The position numbers were made by a program, and so were the translations under genes. A stretch of DNA of 35,624 bases from a virus, in IMG/VR virus record IMGVR_UViG_3300030047_000065, positions 1 to 35,624 of that record. One strand, written 5' to 3'. This document shows, one piece after another, positions 23,642 to 31,256 of this stretch (position 1 is the first letter of the stretch; each line of letters begins with the position of its first letter). The notes under the pieces are model-generated. The model saw only the letters and a list, made by a program, of their open reading frames with translations. It had not been told where the DNA came from and searched no databases.

Positions 23642-24376
23642 TTATACCCCGCCAAAGAAGTTAAATGGACTGCCACCCGAGAAGTCATTACGTGTTCTGT
23701 GCATTCCGTTCATCAAACCTCGTGCCTTGATATGCTTGCTGCAGCCACTAAGTTGTATGATTAATCCTTGAGGAACATCCTGACCATACAGACCAAGCAA
23801 TCTAGTAGCTAACTCAAGATATAGCATTTGGAAGTATTCGGGAGGGTCAATATAGGGATCTGTTACATTCTCATAATCTGTTAAGTATCTACGACCTTGT
23901 ACGCGTACAGCCCATCCCTGAGATAGTCCTGGATAAAAATAAACATTTTGCAGAGGATATTCAGAATCCAGATAAGCGCTATCTGGAATAGCAAACACAT
24001 TCTGTACTATTTTAGATCTGTACTCTTCATATGTTTTTAACGTCAATAAAAAGTTATTATTACCGTTTGCCGAGCTATTCATCAGTATGATCTGATCTAT
24101 AGAACTTGGTCTTATTGGTATATCACCAGCAATAGGGTTTAACGGGTCTGTGTTGTCCGTACCTAATGTGATAAATTGTTTGTTTGTGGTTGCTGAATAT
24201 GTCTGATCAAACTTAAGATTAGCTCTATTGTTGATAGAATACTCTGCTCGTATAGCATTAAGCAGCATCAGTGCTTCTCGTGCTTGGTTGGGTGGTATGC
24301 TATCATTAAAATATGCAACACCGGCTGCCCTAAGTGCCGAGAATAACAGGTCGTATACAGTGAGAGTACTTAGCAT
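23642..24376 (-). CDS. P22 gp4-like tail accessory / head completion protein
   Basis: A 244-residue protein. The N-terminus TVYDLLFSALRAAGVAYFND, then ALMLLNAIRAEYS, is the typical opening of the P22 gp4/T7-adaptor-like family that forms the ring under the portal. The middle (RSKIVQNVFAIPDSAYLDSE, YPGLSQGWAVRVQGRRYLTD) fits too. The start is the ATG at 24376; the upstream in-frame extension (MGLFHFYLYID) crosses the promoter motif. The gene has its own late promoter and a terminator separates it from the coat gene, so it begins the head-completion and tail unit. Confidence 0.75.
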   Translation of the reverse strand: MLSTLTVYDLLFSALRAAGVAYFNDSIPPNQAREALMLLNAIRAEYSINNRANLKFDQTYSATTNKQFITLGTDNTDPLNPIAGDIPIRPSSIDQIILMNSSANGNNNFLLTLKTYEEYRSKIVQNVFAIPDSAYLDSEYPLQNVYFYPGLSQGWAVRVQGRRYLTDYENVTDPYIDPPEYFQMLYLELATRLLGLYGQDVPQGLIIQLSGCSKHIKARGLMNGMHRTRNDFSGGSPFNFFGGV

Positions 24377-24388
24377 ATCAATATATAG
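24377..24388 (-). promoter_or_regulatory. Late promoter motif, gp4-like gene
   Basis: Minus strand CTATATA-TTGAT-ATG. It lies just downstream of the terminator at 24397-24423. Confidence 0.65.
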
Positions 24389-24396
24389 GTAGAAAT

Positions 24397-24423
24397 GAAA
24401 AAGCCCCACATTTCTATGAGGCT
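24397..24423 (-). terminator. Intrinsic terminator after the coat gene
   Basis: On the minus strand AGCCTCAT, loop, ATGTGGGGCT, then TTTTT. About 7-8 paired bases including G-U, followed by a T-run. It separates the abundant coat message from the downstream head-completion unit. Confidence 0.7.
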
Positions 24424-24452
24424 CAGTTTTATGTTACAATAAGATTTTCTGC

Positions 24453-25721
24453 TTAGTTGTGACGAATACGGATAATCCACTCAGGACGTAAAGTCTTAAA
24501 TCCTAAGAAACTATCAAGACGCGAGACAAACCCTACCGTGCCCGAAGCTCCTACCATGTCATACCCACGAAGGAAACGAACGCGTAGCTGATTCTCATCA
24601 ATCTCTTCGGCCATGTCAAACGAACTCTTCTTCGGCATCTCAAACTTGGGAGATACAGCAGCAATAGCGGCGCGATGGAATACCAAGGATTCCTGGCCAC
24701 TTGCAGCAGTAGCATCAATGAGAGTAAGAGTTGTGCTTGCAATAGGTGCAGAGATGTTCTGATCTGGACCAGAAACAACGGGAGCAGGAGACACCGTTAC
24801 AGTAGTTGCACCAATAGCTGCCGCAGTAACCACCGTGAACTGCTTGTAGTTTGCAGTTACGGCCTTAGTAAGAGGATTAACATGATAAACAGTAGAAACG
24901 AACACGTCTCCGGCATTAACCGCTCCTGTAAGAGCAGTAACTGTCAAAGTACCGGTTTCAGCATAAGCAGACAAGCTGTTACTAGCTGCAGAAGTTACAG
25001 CCAATGTACCCTGAGCGCCGTTTACGTGTGTAGCCATAGACTGAGAAACGTTGAACTCAATGCCGGAGAAGTCTCCAATGTATCCCTTTGTGTAGATACG
25101 AGAAATTGATTCCTGGGCATTAAACAGCGTTAACTGAGCGTTAGCAAGCTGACGGTTAGCACGCGGTGACAAAACACCAACAATATCACCATCGTCCGGG
25201 CAGCCAGAGTCAAGAAGGACCTGGAATGCATTAAGAATAGTATCGGAAGTCAATGCTGTAGCATACGAACCAACAACCCAACCAGCACTATTTGGGGTAG
25301 CAGTAGTAACGCCACCATCAACAGATGAACCAGCATAGCAGTTAACACAGGCACTAGCAATATCTGTATCAAATGTAGCCGCAAGCACTGCCACGGCCTG
25401 CTTTACATAGCGCGAAGAGAAGTCTTCAATCTTCAGGGCAAGATCAGCATCAAAGAAAGTAAACGGAACAGTGTACGAGTTAGAAACAGTCAACTGCGAA
25501 TACTTTTCAGTTACTGCCTGAGCACTGAATGCTAGGTTGTTGCGATTTACTGAAAACAGGACAGGAATACGAACACGGTACTGAGCACCAATCTTATTCT
25601 CTGAAGTAGCAAACTTATCGTTATACTGCCAGTCAACCTTGCGAGCAACGATCAAGCTGTTCTCAAACTGCATCAGTAATTCCTTACTGATGATGGTAGA
25701 GGTAAGTACTGTATTAGCCAT
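24453..25721 (-). CDS. Major capsid protein, P22 coat-like
   Basis: A 422-residue protein, close to the length of the P22 coat family (about 430). The N-terminus (STIISKELLMQFENSLIVAR, then VDWQYNDKF) and the following IPVLFSVNRNNLAFSAQAV are family hallmarks. An inserted beta domain (about 240-330, with VTALTGAVNAGDVFVSTVYH) fits the I-domain-like insertion of this group. The gene is not read from an adjacent late promoter: it has a ~125-nt leader from the promoter at 25852 that contains an 8-bp hairpin. No strong Shine-Dalgarno sequence precedes ATG 25721, which is odd for the most abundant protein and suggests the leader matters for translation or stability. Confidence 0.85.
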   Translation of the reverse strand: MANTVLTSTIISKELLMQFENSLIVARKVDWQYNDKFATSENKIGAQYRVRIPVLFSVNRNNLAFSAQAVTEKYSQLTVSNSYTVPFTFFDADLALKIEDFSSRYVKQAVAVLAATFDTDIASACVNCYAGSSVDGGVTTATPNSAGWVVGSYATALTSDTILNAFQVLLDSGCPDDGDIVGVLSPRANRQLANAQLTLFNAQESISRIYTKGYIGDFSGIEFNVSQSMATHVNGAQGTLAVTSAASNSLSAYAETGTLTVTALTGAVNAGDVFVSTVYHVNPLTKAVTANYKQFTVVTAAAIGATTVTVSPAPVVSGPDQNISAPIASTTLTLIDATAASGQESLVFHRAAIAAVSPKFEMPKKSSFDMAEEIDENQLRVRFLRGYDMVGASGTVGFVSRLDSFLGFKTLRPEWIIRIRHN

Positions 25722-25851
25722 TATTGTATCTCACTTTTCTGCCTATTAGGCGGTTATGTTTGCCCTGCACATTTTTTACTTCTCATCTATGCAGGGCTTG
25801 CATTGTGAGAATTACAACTAAGGTATTTTAACGAGTTCTTAGCCCCTCTAA
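25722..25851 (-). promoter_or_regulatory. Structured 5' leader of the coat gene
   Basis: The stem GCCCTGCA/TGCAGGGC (25762-25769 with 25790-25797) is a perfect 8 bp with a 20-base AT-rich loop. A second dyad GCCTA-T-TAGGC (25741-25751) lies nearer the ATG. This is the only late transcription unit with a long leader; all others place the promoter at the start codon. A stabilising or translation-enhancing role for the coat mRNA is inferred. Confidence 0.5.
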
Positions 25852-25863
25852 TAATTTATATAG
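25852..25863 (-). promoter_or_regulatory. Late promoter motif, coat gene (long leader)
   Basis: Minus strand CTATATA-AATTA, sitting just after the scaffold stop. There is no ATG at the usual distance; the next start is the coat gene about 125 bases downstream. The exception to the leaderless pattern. Confidence 0.65.
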
Positions 25864-25864
25864 T

Positions 25865-26746
25865 CTACCTACCAGTACGCCATTTTCTATATTCTGCTGG
25901 ACTCATATCTTCAACTCTCTTTGTTGGTGCCCTAGTACCCTTTACTGTTGGTGTTACAGGCTTTGTACTCTGCGTGAATGTTGGTTTACTATCAGATTCT
26001 TCTGATTCGGATGTGTCGTTAGATACGGGGGTACGTGAGAACTTTGCACTCCACTTTGCCATTGCCCTAATTGCGCCAATCTCATCATTAGATGATAGCA
26101 TTTGCATAATGTCAGCACCATCTGTACACAAGTGCTTAATAAGATCTGGACCATTCTCGTCAGTAACAATCGCATACCGTACCTGAGGGGATAGTTTTGT
26201 AGCATACTGTTTAGTAAACCAATCAGTAGCCTCCTTAACTTCTGGATCAGCCTTGATAGACTCTTCTAGGCGCACTTCAAATTTAGATGCTAGGTCTTTT
26301 TCTACCTGAGCAGCGGCACGCTGATATTCTTGCTGTCTCTGTCTTGCTTCAAAAGCCTTAAATGTTTCCTGCTGGAGATACGCCTCACGAGCCTTGAGCC
26401 AAGCATAATTATCAACCTCACCATCAGCGGTCTTGAATTGTTCAGGTTTAATGTCATCAATATTTGTGATCTCTGGCATTTTAGGGCCATTGACCTTAGC
26501 TTCTAATTCAGAATACTTCTGCTGCATCTCATTATAGCGTGCTTCAGTTTCTCTGAACTTGTTGTTAACTTCCTGAAACCTATGATACGGAATTGGATCA
26601 GGTTCCTTTTTATTCCAGGGACGCTCTGGTTTGGTTTCTTCTGGTGTTGGTGTAGCTTCAGAGTTATTGGTAGTTTCAACTACTTCAACTGGATTAGATT
26701 CTACTTCAACTTCTACTGGTTCTGTAATGGGTGTTTCTGTGTCCAT
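25865..26746 (-). CDS. Scaffolding protein
   Basis: A 293-residue, highly charged, helical protein between portal and coat genes, where P22-type phages encode the scaffold. The N-terminal ~60 residues are acidic, Thr/Glu/Val/Pro-rich. The middle is coiled-coil-like (FRETEARYNEMQQKYSELEA; RQRQQEYQRAAAQVEKDLA). The C-terminal 40 residues are basic and end TPTVKGTRAPTKRVEDMS, then AEYRKWRTGR, matching the basic coat-binding tail expected of a scaffold. The start is ATG 26746, since the MLLYM extension covers the promoter and operator. A terminator upstream separates it from the portal gene. Confidence 0.75.
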   Translation of the reverse strand: MDTETPITEPVEVEVESNPVEVVETTNNSEATPTPEETKPERPWNKKEPDPIPYHRFQEVNNKFRETEARYNEMQQKYSELEAKVNGPKMPEITNIDDIKPEQFKTADGEVDNYAWLKAREAYLQQETFKAFEARQRQQEYQRAAAQVEKDLASKFEVRLEESIKADPEVKEATDWFTKQYATKLSPQVRYAIVTDENGPDLIKHLCTDGADIMQMLSSNDEIGAIRAMAKWSAKFSRTPVSNDTSESEESDSKPTFTQSTKPVTPTVKGTRAPTKRVEDMSPAEYRKWRTGR

Positions 26747-26758
26747 ACTTTTATATAG
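26747..26758 (-). promoter_or_regulatory. Late promoter motif, scaffold gene
   Basis: Minus strand CTATATA-AAAGT-ATG. Upstream lies the inverted repeat GTACATGCCTGTAC (26761-26774). Confidence 0.7.
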
Positions 26759-26760
26759 TA

Positions 26761-26774
26761 GTACAGGCATGTAC
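26761..26774. promoter_or_regulatory. GTACA-N4-TGTAC inverted repeat (candidate operator), scaffold promoter
   Basis: GTACATGCCTGTAC on the minus strand. Three bases separate it from CTATATA. Same half-sites as at 29104 and 31038. Confidence 0.55.
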
Positions 26775-26788
26775 AACAACACAATAAT

Positions 26789-26815
26789 AAAAAAGAGAGC
26801 TTGTTAGGCTCTCTA
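26789..26815 (-). terminator. Intrinsic terminator after the portal gene
   Basis: Minus strand AGAGAGC, 7-base loop, GCTCTCT, then a run of T. A 7-bp perfect stem. It lies between the portal stop and the scaffold promoter. Confidence 0.75.
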
Positions 26816-26820
26816 AATTA

Positions 26821-28752
26821 TTACTGTTGGTTTGGTTTCACGACTAGCATATTTAATTCAGTTTTATGAATGTCGTGTCTATGATCCATTTCTTGCTGGA
26901 ATATCTTAGTCTGATTCTCAATATGACGATTAACTATGTCGTGCTCCATCTTTGTAGCTTCCAAAGATTTATCTTCCTTAGAATCTGCTTGACGTAGAGA
27001 TAAGTCATATTGATACTTTGCTTGCATAGCTTCCATCTGCATCTGATGCTTAGCCTGTTCTGCCTGCAAGTGAGTGGCCTGCTCCTGCTTAAGAGCCTGG
27101 TTCTCTGCTTGCATTTGTTGCATTTTCTGTTGCATCTGCTGCATCTGATTCTGTGTGGCAGCTAGCTGTTGTGGTGCTTGATCAGCATTGCTTGGATTAG
27201 ATGCAGCAAGTACCTGTGATGGTATTGCAGCTCTTAAGCGCATAGCCAGCTCATCAGCACCTGTGAAGTTCAGGTTCTTTACAATCAGATCACCAGCAAG
27301 TTGCATCATGGCGGGGTATTTTGTGACCAAGTCAGATAGACGATCGGCTGTCTCGGATCTCTGTGACTCGTAGGTAGGTCCTGTACTTAGACGGATGCTA
27401 TACTTACCTGATGTAAGATCGTGTTTAACCCATTGACCATTTTCAACGTATGCTTGGTTGATCTTAGCCGCAGTAATCTGACCATCTTCACCCATGATCT
27501 GAGCTATCTTAGGTTCGTCATAATAATGTGGTATAGCATCTACTAAGATCTTGCCCAACATCAAGATCCCATCTTTGAGCGAATCATAATAGTTATAGAT
27601 ACCAATGTTTCCCTCTGAAATTTGCAGATTTATAGCCTTACCAGACTGTGTTTGAGGGATGTCCTGTAATGGGTCTCTAATACCAATAGCCGATCTTAGA
27701 TCTGTATCAGCATCCTGCGCTGCTTGGATAAGTGCTGTTGGTGGTACCTGTGGTTGTATTGGTACAGGAGCACCGGTGCCAGAGTCTTCGTATGGCAGAT
27801 AATTATACTGTTGTATGTTGTTGGAATCCCAAACCTTTTGGTAAGGACCCATCTGTTTATCAGATATCAGCCACTGCTGCTTTGCAGATCTAGCTAAATA
27901 ATCAGCTATTTCAGACTTGGTATAGTTGAGTAGTTTTTGGATATCCTTAACGTCACGACAAATGCCCTTATACTCTTTTATATCATCAACAACAAACTCT
28001 TCACCAACAATATAAACAATAGGAATATATCGCGGCTTATAGTTATCTAGCTTCTCCAGAATCTCATTGGCTGTCATGATGACCATTTTAACTTGACCAT
28101 CTTCTTTATACCAATACTCTGCTATCTGTACCTTATCCTTTTGAAACCAATTGCTCTCAGGATCTAATGGTTCTGTGCTAGCTTCTGGGTACTTCTTTTC
28201 AAAATCCTTTTTCAGCATCCATGATATAACGAACGCATATTTCATATCTTCAAAGCAAAAACGTTCGGCATCTGGATCAATATATACATTAGTAGGGTCG
28301 CGAATACCACGAATATAGAAATCAGGTTCGCCATCCATATCTGGCTCAATAACTACACGAAAAGCGCCAAGTCCGCCCATCATCTCTTGCTTCAAGGAGT
28401 TGGCAAATACGGTCTTAGCATTACTATTATACATGATATACTTGATAAGACCATCATATACTTTTGCAGTATTCTGATCAGCACCATCCGTATATGGACT
28501 ACACGCCAATGACGGCATGTTCATTCTAGCATTGTTAACAATATATTTAATATTGGCTAATAGCTTATTGTAGTTTAGAGAAGATCTGTCTTCCATGTTT
28601 CGTATCTTGAGAATCTTATCATCCCACTGGTTCCCCGCGCAGAATCTAACATCCTCACGATATTGGTCATGTATACGCTCCCACTGATCGTGAGCATACT
28701 CAAATCTCTCTAATGCTTCCTTAATCAGGTCTTCTTCAGTTGTATCAGCCAT
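26821..28752 (-). CDS. Portal protein, P22 gp1-like
   Basis: A 643-residue protein. The N-terminal half (RFCAGNQWDDKILKIRNMED, RSSLNYNKLLANIKYIVNNA, GGLGAFRVVIEP, PTNVYIDPDAER) is the P22-type portal core. The C-terminal ~110 residues are a long glutamine/methionine-rich coiled coil (QNQMQQMQQKMQQMQAENQA), corresponding to the helical barrel region that projects into the capsid in this family. Twelve copies would form the DNA channel at one vertex. It is read from its own late promoter at 28753 and ends in a terminator at 26789-26815. Confidence 0.85.
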   Translation of the reverse strand: MADTTEEDLIKEALERFEYAHDQWERIHDQYREDVRFCAGNQWDDKILKIRNMEDRSSLNYNKLLANIKYIVNNARMNMPSLACSPYTDGADQNTAKVYDGLIKYIMYNSNAKTVFANSLKQEMMGGLGAFRVVIEPDMDGEPDFYIRGIRDPTNVYIDPDAERFCFEDMKYAFVISWMLKKDFEKKYPEASTEPLDPESNWFQKDKVQIAEYWYKEDGQVKMVIMTANEILEKLDNYKPRYIPIVYIVGEEFVVDDIKEYKGICRDVKDIQKLLNYTKSEIADYLARSAKQQWLISDKQMGPYQKVWDSNNIQQYNYLPYEDSGTGAPVPIQPQVPPTALIQAAQDADTDLRSAIGIRDPLQDIPQTQSGKAINLQISEGNIGIYNYYDSLKDGILMLGKILVDAIPHYYDEPKIAQIMGEDGQITAAKINQAYVENGQWVKHDLTSGKYSIRLSTGPTYESQRSETADRLSDLVTKYPAMMQLAGDLIVKNLNFTGADELAMRLRAAIPSQVLAASNPSNADQAPQQLAATQNQMQQMQQKMQQMQAENQALKQEQATHLQAEQAKHQMQMEAMQAKYQYDLSLRQADSKEDKSLEATKMEHDIVNRHIENQTKIFQQEMDHRHDIHKTELNMLVVKPNQQ

Positions 28753-28764
28753 AAATTTATATAG
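28753..28764 (-). promoter_or_regulatory. Late promoter motif, portal gene
   Basis: Minus strand CTATATA-AATTT-ATG. It begins three bases after the stop of the 108-aa gene (TGAA-CTATATA). No GTACA-type dyad is present here. Confidence 0.7.
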
Positions 28765-28765
28765 T

Positions 28766-29092
28766 TCAAACGGTTTCTGTTGACAGTTTTGCGAGCGTCA
28801 GATCTTGTTCTACACTTTCCATAGTGTCCTTAGCCATACTCTCTAACTTATCTGTAGCGTCGCGAACGGCCAAATTTGCCTTGATCATCTTATTGATTAG
28901 CGAGAGAATATTGATCTTTGGTATGTAGATCTTACCTTTGTAGCGTATGCCTTGAGGCATGATTTCATGCTTCATTAAACCTCCTAAAATTTCATTATCA
29001 AATCCATATCGAGGAAGATCCTGGATAAGTATCCATTCACCGCGAGAAAATCTAAAGTTGTCGGGTACGGGAGAGTCTGTATTTGTTGTCAT
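28766..29092 (-). CDS. Hypothetical protein between terminase and portal, 108 aa
   Basis: A 108-residue protein. The part GEWILIQDLPRYGFDNEILG, then YKGKIYIPKINIL, has the layout of a small winged-helix or excisionase-like fold. The C-terminal third is helical. It is read from its own late promoter, the only one in the window where the -10-like box, an 18-bp perfect palindrome and the two flanking genes leave just 26 bp between stop and start. A DNA-binding role in packaging or late regulation is possible, but no clear family is recognised. Confidence 0.6.
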   Translation of the reverse strand: MTTNTDSPVPDNFRFSRGEWILIQDLPRYGFDNEILGGLMKHEIMPQGIRYKGKIYIPKINILSLINKMIKANLAVRDATDKLESMAKDTMESVEQDLTLAKLSTETV

Positions 29093-29104
29093 GTATTTAT
29101 ATAG
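29093..29104 (-). promoter_or_regulatory. Late promoter motif with exact TATAAATA, 108-aa gene
   Basis: Minus strand CTATATAAATAC-ATG; contains TATAAATA, the T4 late consensus. The spacing from CTATATA to ATG is 5 bases. The palindrome at 29103-29120 overlaps its upstream edge. Confidence 0.75.
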
Positions 29105-29120
29105 TACAGATATCTGTACT
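29103..29120. promoter_or_regulatory. 18-bp perfect palindrome at a late promoter (candidate operator)
   Basis: AGTACAGATATCTGTACT, perfect two-fold symmetry. It contains GTACA-N6-TGTAC and overlaps both the CTATATA box and the terminase stop codon. Related dyads with a 4-base spacer lie at 31038 and 26761. Confidence 0.65.
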
Positions 29121-30483
29121 ACCTACCAGTAAAAGAGAAAGGTGACGATCCTGTATGTGCTACAGGCTCTTCTATTGTTACAGGAGCTTTATAGTATGAT
29201 ACATATCTAAATGCGTCAGCAGCATGTGAGTGGCTATCGTGTACTGGCTTGTCTGTCCATATACCTAAGTCTTCTTTCCACTCACGTCTATAGTTTACTA
29301 GATCTTCATATAACTCTTCACATTTTGATTTGTTGATCCACACGTGGCGGAACATAGTACGCGTTGACTGTATACCTTCAGCCAGAGTGTCACGAGGAAG
29401 TGGAAATACATCATTAGTTGTTTTGCGTGCTTGATCAATTATTTTAGTATTTGTTGTCCATTCACGCTTTGAACCATCATGTGGGAAGTAATGCTTTTGA
29501 TAACGATAACCACACGAATCCATACGTCTCATTACTTCTGGCATGTAATAGTCATTTAGACCCTTGTTATTATCTTTGATCATGTCAATAATATGTATCT
29601 CTTTACCAATAAACTGCACAAATAGTATTACTGTCATATCGGATGAACCAATATCCCAAAATGTAGATACAGGTATAGAAGGATCAAAAGGTACATTAGA
29701 ATACCTATGCTCATCCTTCATTGTTTTTAACTCATGCTCAAACACTTGTCCCTCTACCACGTCATATGCTCCCCAGTTACCGTATAGTAATGCGTTACAG
29801 TCCTCTTCACTCATCATCATAAGTTGCGCCTGGTACTCTTTGCTTATATGTGGGTTGTCTGATAGCTTGGCCTGTATATATCTAAAATGTTTTAATACTA
29901 CTGTACCATCATCAAGAGGATACTCTTTTACAAAATACGTTGAATCTCCAACATCATTAATGTTAAAATAGTTTCTCAACCATTTATATCTTGACGGATT
30001 TGAACTACACCTAAAGTAACATCTAAGCCCGTGGCTATCTCTCAAGCGTGACATAGCATACTGCATAATAGCAGGACTATCATACTGACCTATTTCATCA
30101 CAATGTATTATTGATAACTCTTGACCTTGGAAGAACGTTTCAGCTTGTTCAAAGCGTTCAAAGTGCTGGAAGTATATTTGGGCACCAGATGAAAATGTCC
30201 ATGTCAGAGTATTTCCACCAACAAACTTAGCACCAGGATCAATTTGTTTATATATCTCTTTACTCTTAAGTATTAAATCACGTAAGTCTTTATAGTGCTT
30301 GCGGTAAATTAAACCACGGTAATATGACTTCTGGTATCTCGGGCAGTCACTATCATTTAGCCCTAATAGATTAACAAGAGCCACAAGACTCTTGCCTGAA
30401 CCAGCACCACCAGCAATCATACAAACATCGTCATCAGATGCTAAGAATTGCTCCTGTTTATCGTTTGGTACAAACTCAAACAT
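29119..30483 (-). CDS. Terminase large subunit (packaging ATPase/nuclease)
   Basis: A 454-residue protein. The Walker A is GGAGSGKS (residues 25-32, K31) and the Walker B LSIIHCDE (D129, E130). The C-terminal RNase H-like nuclease shows STFWDIG (D277), FPHDGSKR (D336) and VHDSHSHAADAFRY (D416/D423) as likely metal ligands. Together with the small subunit it recognises, cuts and pumps concatemeric DNA into the prohead. Its start overlaps the small terminase gene by 8 bases. It ends TGR-stop in the boundary sequence shared with the scaffold gene. Confidence 0.9.
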   Translation of the reverse strand: MFEFVPNDKQEQFLASDDDVCMIAGGAGSGKSLVALVNLLGLNDSDCPRYQKSYYRGLIYRKHYKDLRDLILKSKEIYKQIDPGAKFVGGNTLTWTFSSGAQIYFQHFERFEQAETFFQGQELSIIHCDEIGQYDSPAIMQYAMSRLRDSHGLRCYFRCSSNPSRYKWLRNYFNINDVGDSTYFVKEYPLDDGTVVLKHFRYIQAKLSDNPHISKEYQAQLMMMSEEDCNALLYGNWGAYDVVEGQVFEHELKTMKDEHRYSNVPFDPSIPVSTFWDIGSSDMTVILFVQFIGKEIHIIDMIKDNNKGLNDYYMPEVMRRMDSCGYRYQKHYFPHDGSKREWTTNTKIIDQARKTTNDVFPLPRDTLAEGIQSTRTMFRHVWINKSKCEELYEDLVNYRREWKEDLGIWTDKPVHDSHSHAADAFRYVSYYKAPVTIEEPVAHTGSSPFSFTGR

Positions 30484-30850
30484 CCTTACTCTTTACTATA
30501 GTTACTGTCTCTTTTGGCGGCATAACAATAGTAACTTGGTTAGATGTGTCTGTTGTTGTATCTGGTTGGAAATCAGGACACTCATCATTTAGACTTACCA
30601 TCAACTTAATTGCTGCCGCATCTCCAGAACAGGCTTTACGATATAATCCATCCCAAATTGCCTGACGCTGGGCTTCAGGAATGCGATTAAGCCAGTTGCG
30701 AAAGTTAGTCTTTAGTGATAGCCCACCCATGCCGTTCTTACCGGCCCGACCCCAAGGGTTGCGAACGTCGCCAGGTTTTGCTGGCTTAAGATTCTCGCTA
30801 CCTGGGTGGGATCTCTTGGATCCATCTGATGGATCTTTACTCTTGGGCAT
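30476..30850 (-). CDS. Terminase small subunit, DUF5681-like
   Basis: A 124-residue protein. The N-terminus is basic and Gly/Pro-rich (PGDVRNPWGRAGKNGMGG), followed by a helical part (FRNWLNRIPEAQRQAIWDGL, YRKACSGDAAAIKLMVSL). This is the DUF5681-type pattern of small subunits found directly upstream of large terminases. It probably binds the packaging start site and feeds DNA to the large subunit. ATG 30850 is preceded by AAAGAGG; an upstream in-frame extension is rejected since it lies inside the previous gene. Overlaps both neighbours. Confidence 0.7.
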   Translation of the reverse strand: MPKSKDPSDGSKRSHPGSENLKPAKPGDVRNPWGRAGKNGMGGLSLKTNFRNWLNRIPEAQRQAIWDGLYRKACSGDAAAIKLMVSLNDECPDFQPDTTTDTSNQVTIVMPPKETVTIVKSKDV

Positions 30851-31025
30851 TACGGGCCTCTTTACGATCTGTTCGCGCTTGCTGTTGTTTAGTTTTGTAT
30901 ATTTGTATTTTATCTCGTATAAGTTCGGCCTCACTATCTAGATGCAGTTGCTCTGCTATAGATAGATCTTGACTCAGCCTATTGAGGTAGCTTATCTTGC
31001 TACGTGGGATGCCTAGTAAATTCAT
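30837..31025 (-). CDS. Small helical protein opening the late block, 62 aa
   Basis: A 62-residue, charged, helical protein (LSQDLSIAEQLHLDSEAELI, then KTKQQQARTDRKEARNAQE). It may be a coiled coil. It is the first gene after the gp55-like sigma cluster and is read from a TATAAATA-type late promoter. It overlaps the small terminase gene by 14 bases, so it may be a packaging accessory. No known family was recognised. Confidence 0.65.
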   Translation of the reverse strand: MNLLGIPRSKISYLNRLSQDLSIAEQLHLDSEAELIRDKIQIYKTKQQQARTDRKEARNAQE

Positions 31026-31038
31026 ACTATTTATATAG
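31026..31038 (-). promoter_or_regulatory. Late promoter motif with exact TATAAATA, terminase operon
   Basis: Minus strand CTATATAAATAGT-ATG: TATAAATA is the T4 late consensus. The spacing from CTATATA to ATG is 6 bases here, the only such case. GTACA-N4-TGTAC abuts it. Confidence 0.75.
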
Positions 31039-31051
31039 TACATCCCTGTAC
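31038..31051. promoter_or_regulatory. GTACA-N4-TGTAC inverted repeat (candidate operator), terminase promoter
   Basis: GTACAGGGATGTAC on the minus strand. Its last C is the first C of CTATATA. Same relation to the promoter as at 29103. Confidence 0.55.
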
Positions 31052-31058
31052 AACATGT

Positions 31059-31256
31059 CTAGTCTACTACTTCAGCGTCTGCTATATCGGCCATTGTACA
31101 AGGTACAGATAGATGACGATTTAAGTCATTTGCAATAATTGTAGCACACTCACCGTACACATGCTCTACTCTACATGCAAATTCTTCCTTGTCCATGATA
31201 TCACAGGCTTCCCAAAGTATATTATATACTAAATCAGGAGTTATTTCAGCCTTCAT
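31059..31256 (-). CDS. Hypothetical protein, 65 aa
   Basis: A 65-residue acidic protein (AEITPDLVYNILWEACDIMD, then ECATIIANDLNRHLSVP), mostly helical. GGAGG lies upstream of ATG 31256. It is encoded just after the gp55-like sigma and before the first late promoter. T4 pairs gp55 with a small co-activator, gp33; this gene could play that role by position, but there is no sequence support. Unknown function. Confidence 0.6.
   Translation of the reverse strand: MKAEITPDLVYNILWEACDIMDKEEFACRVEHVYGECATIIANDLNRHLSVPCTMADIADAEVVD

Noticed and set aside
28779-28790. Plus-strand TTGACA near 28779
   Set aside because: Inside a minus-strand gene, with no good -10 and no plus-strand gene downstream.
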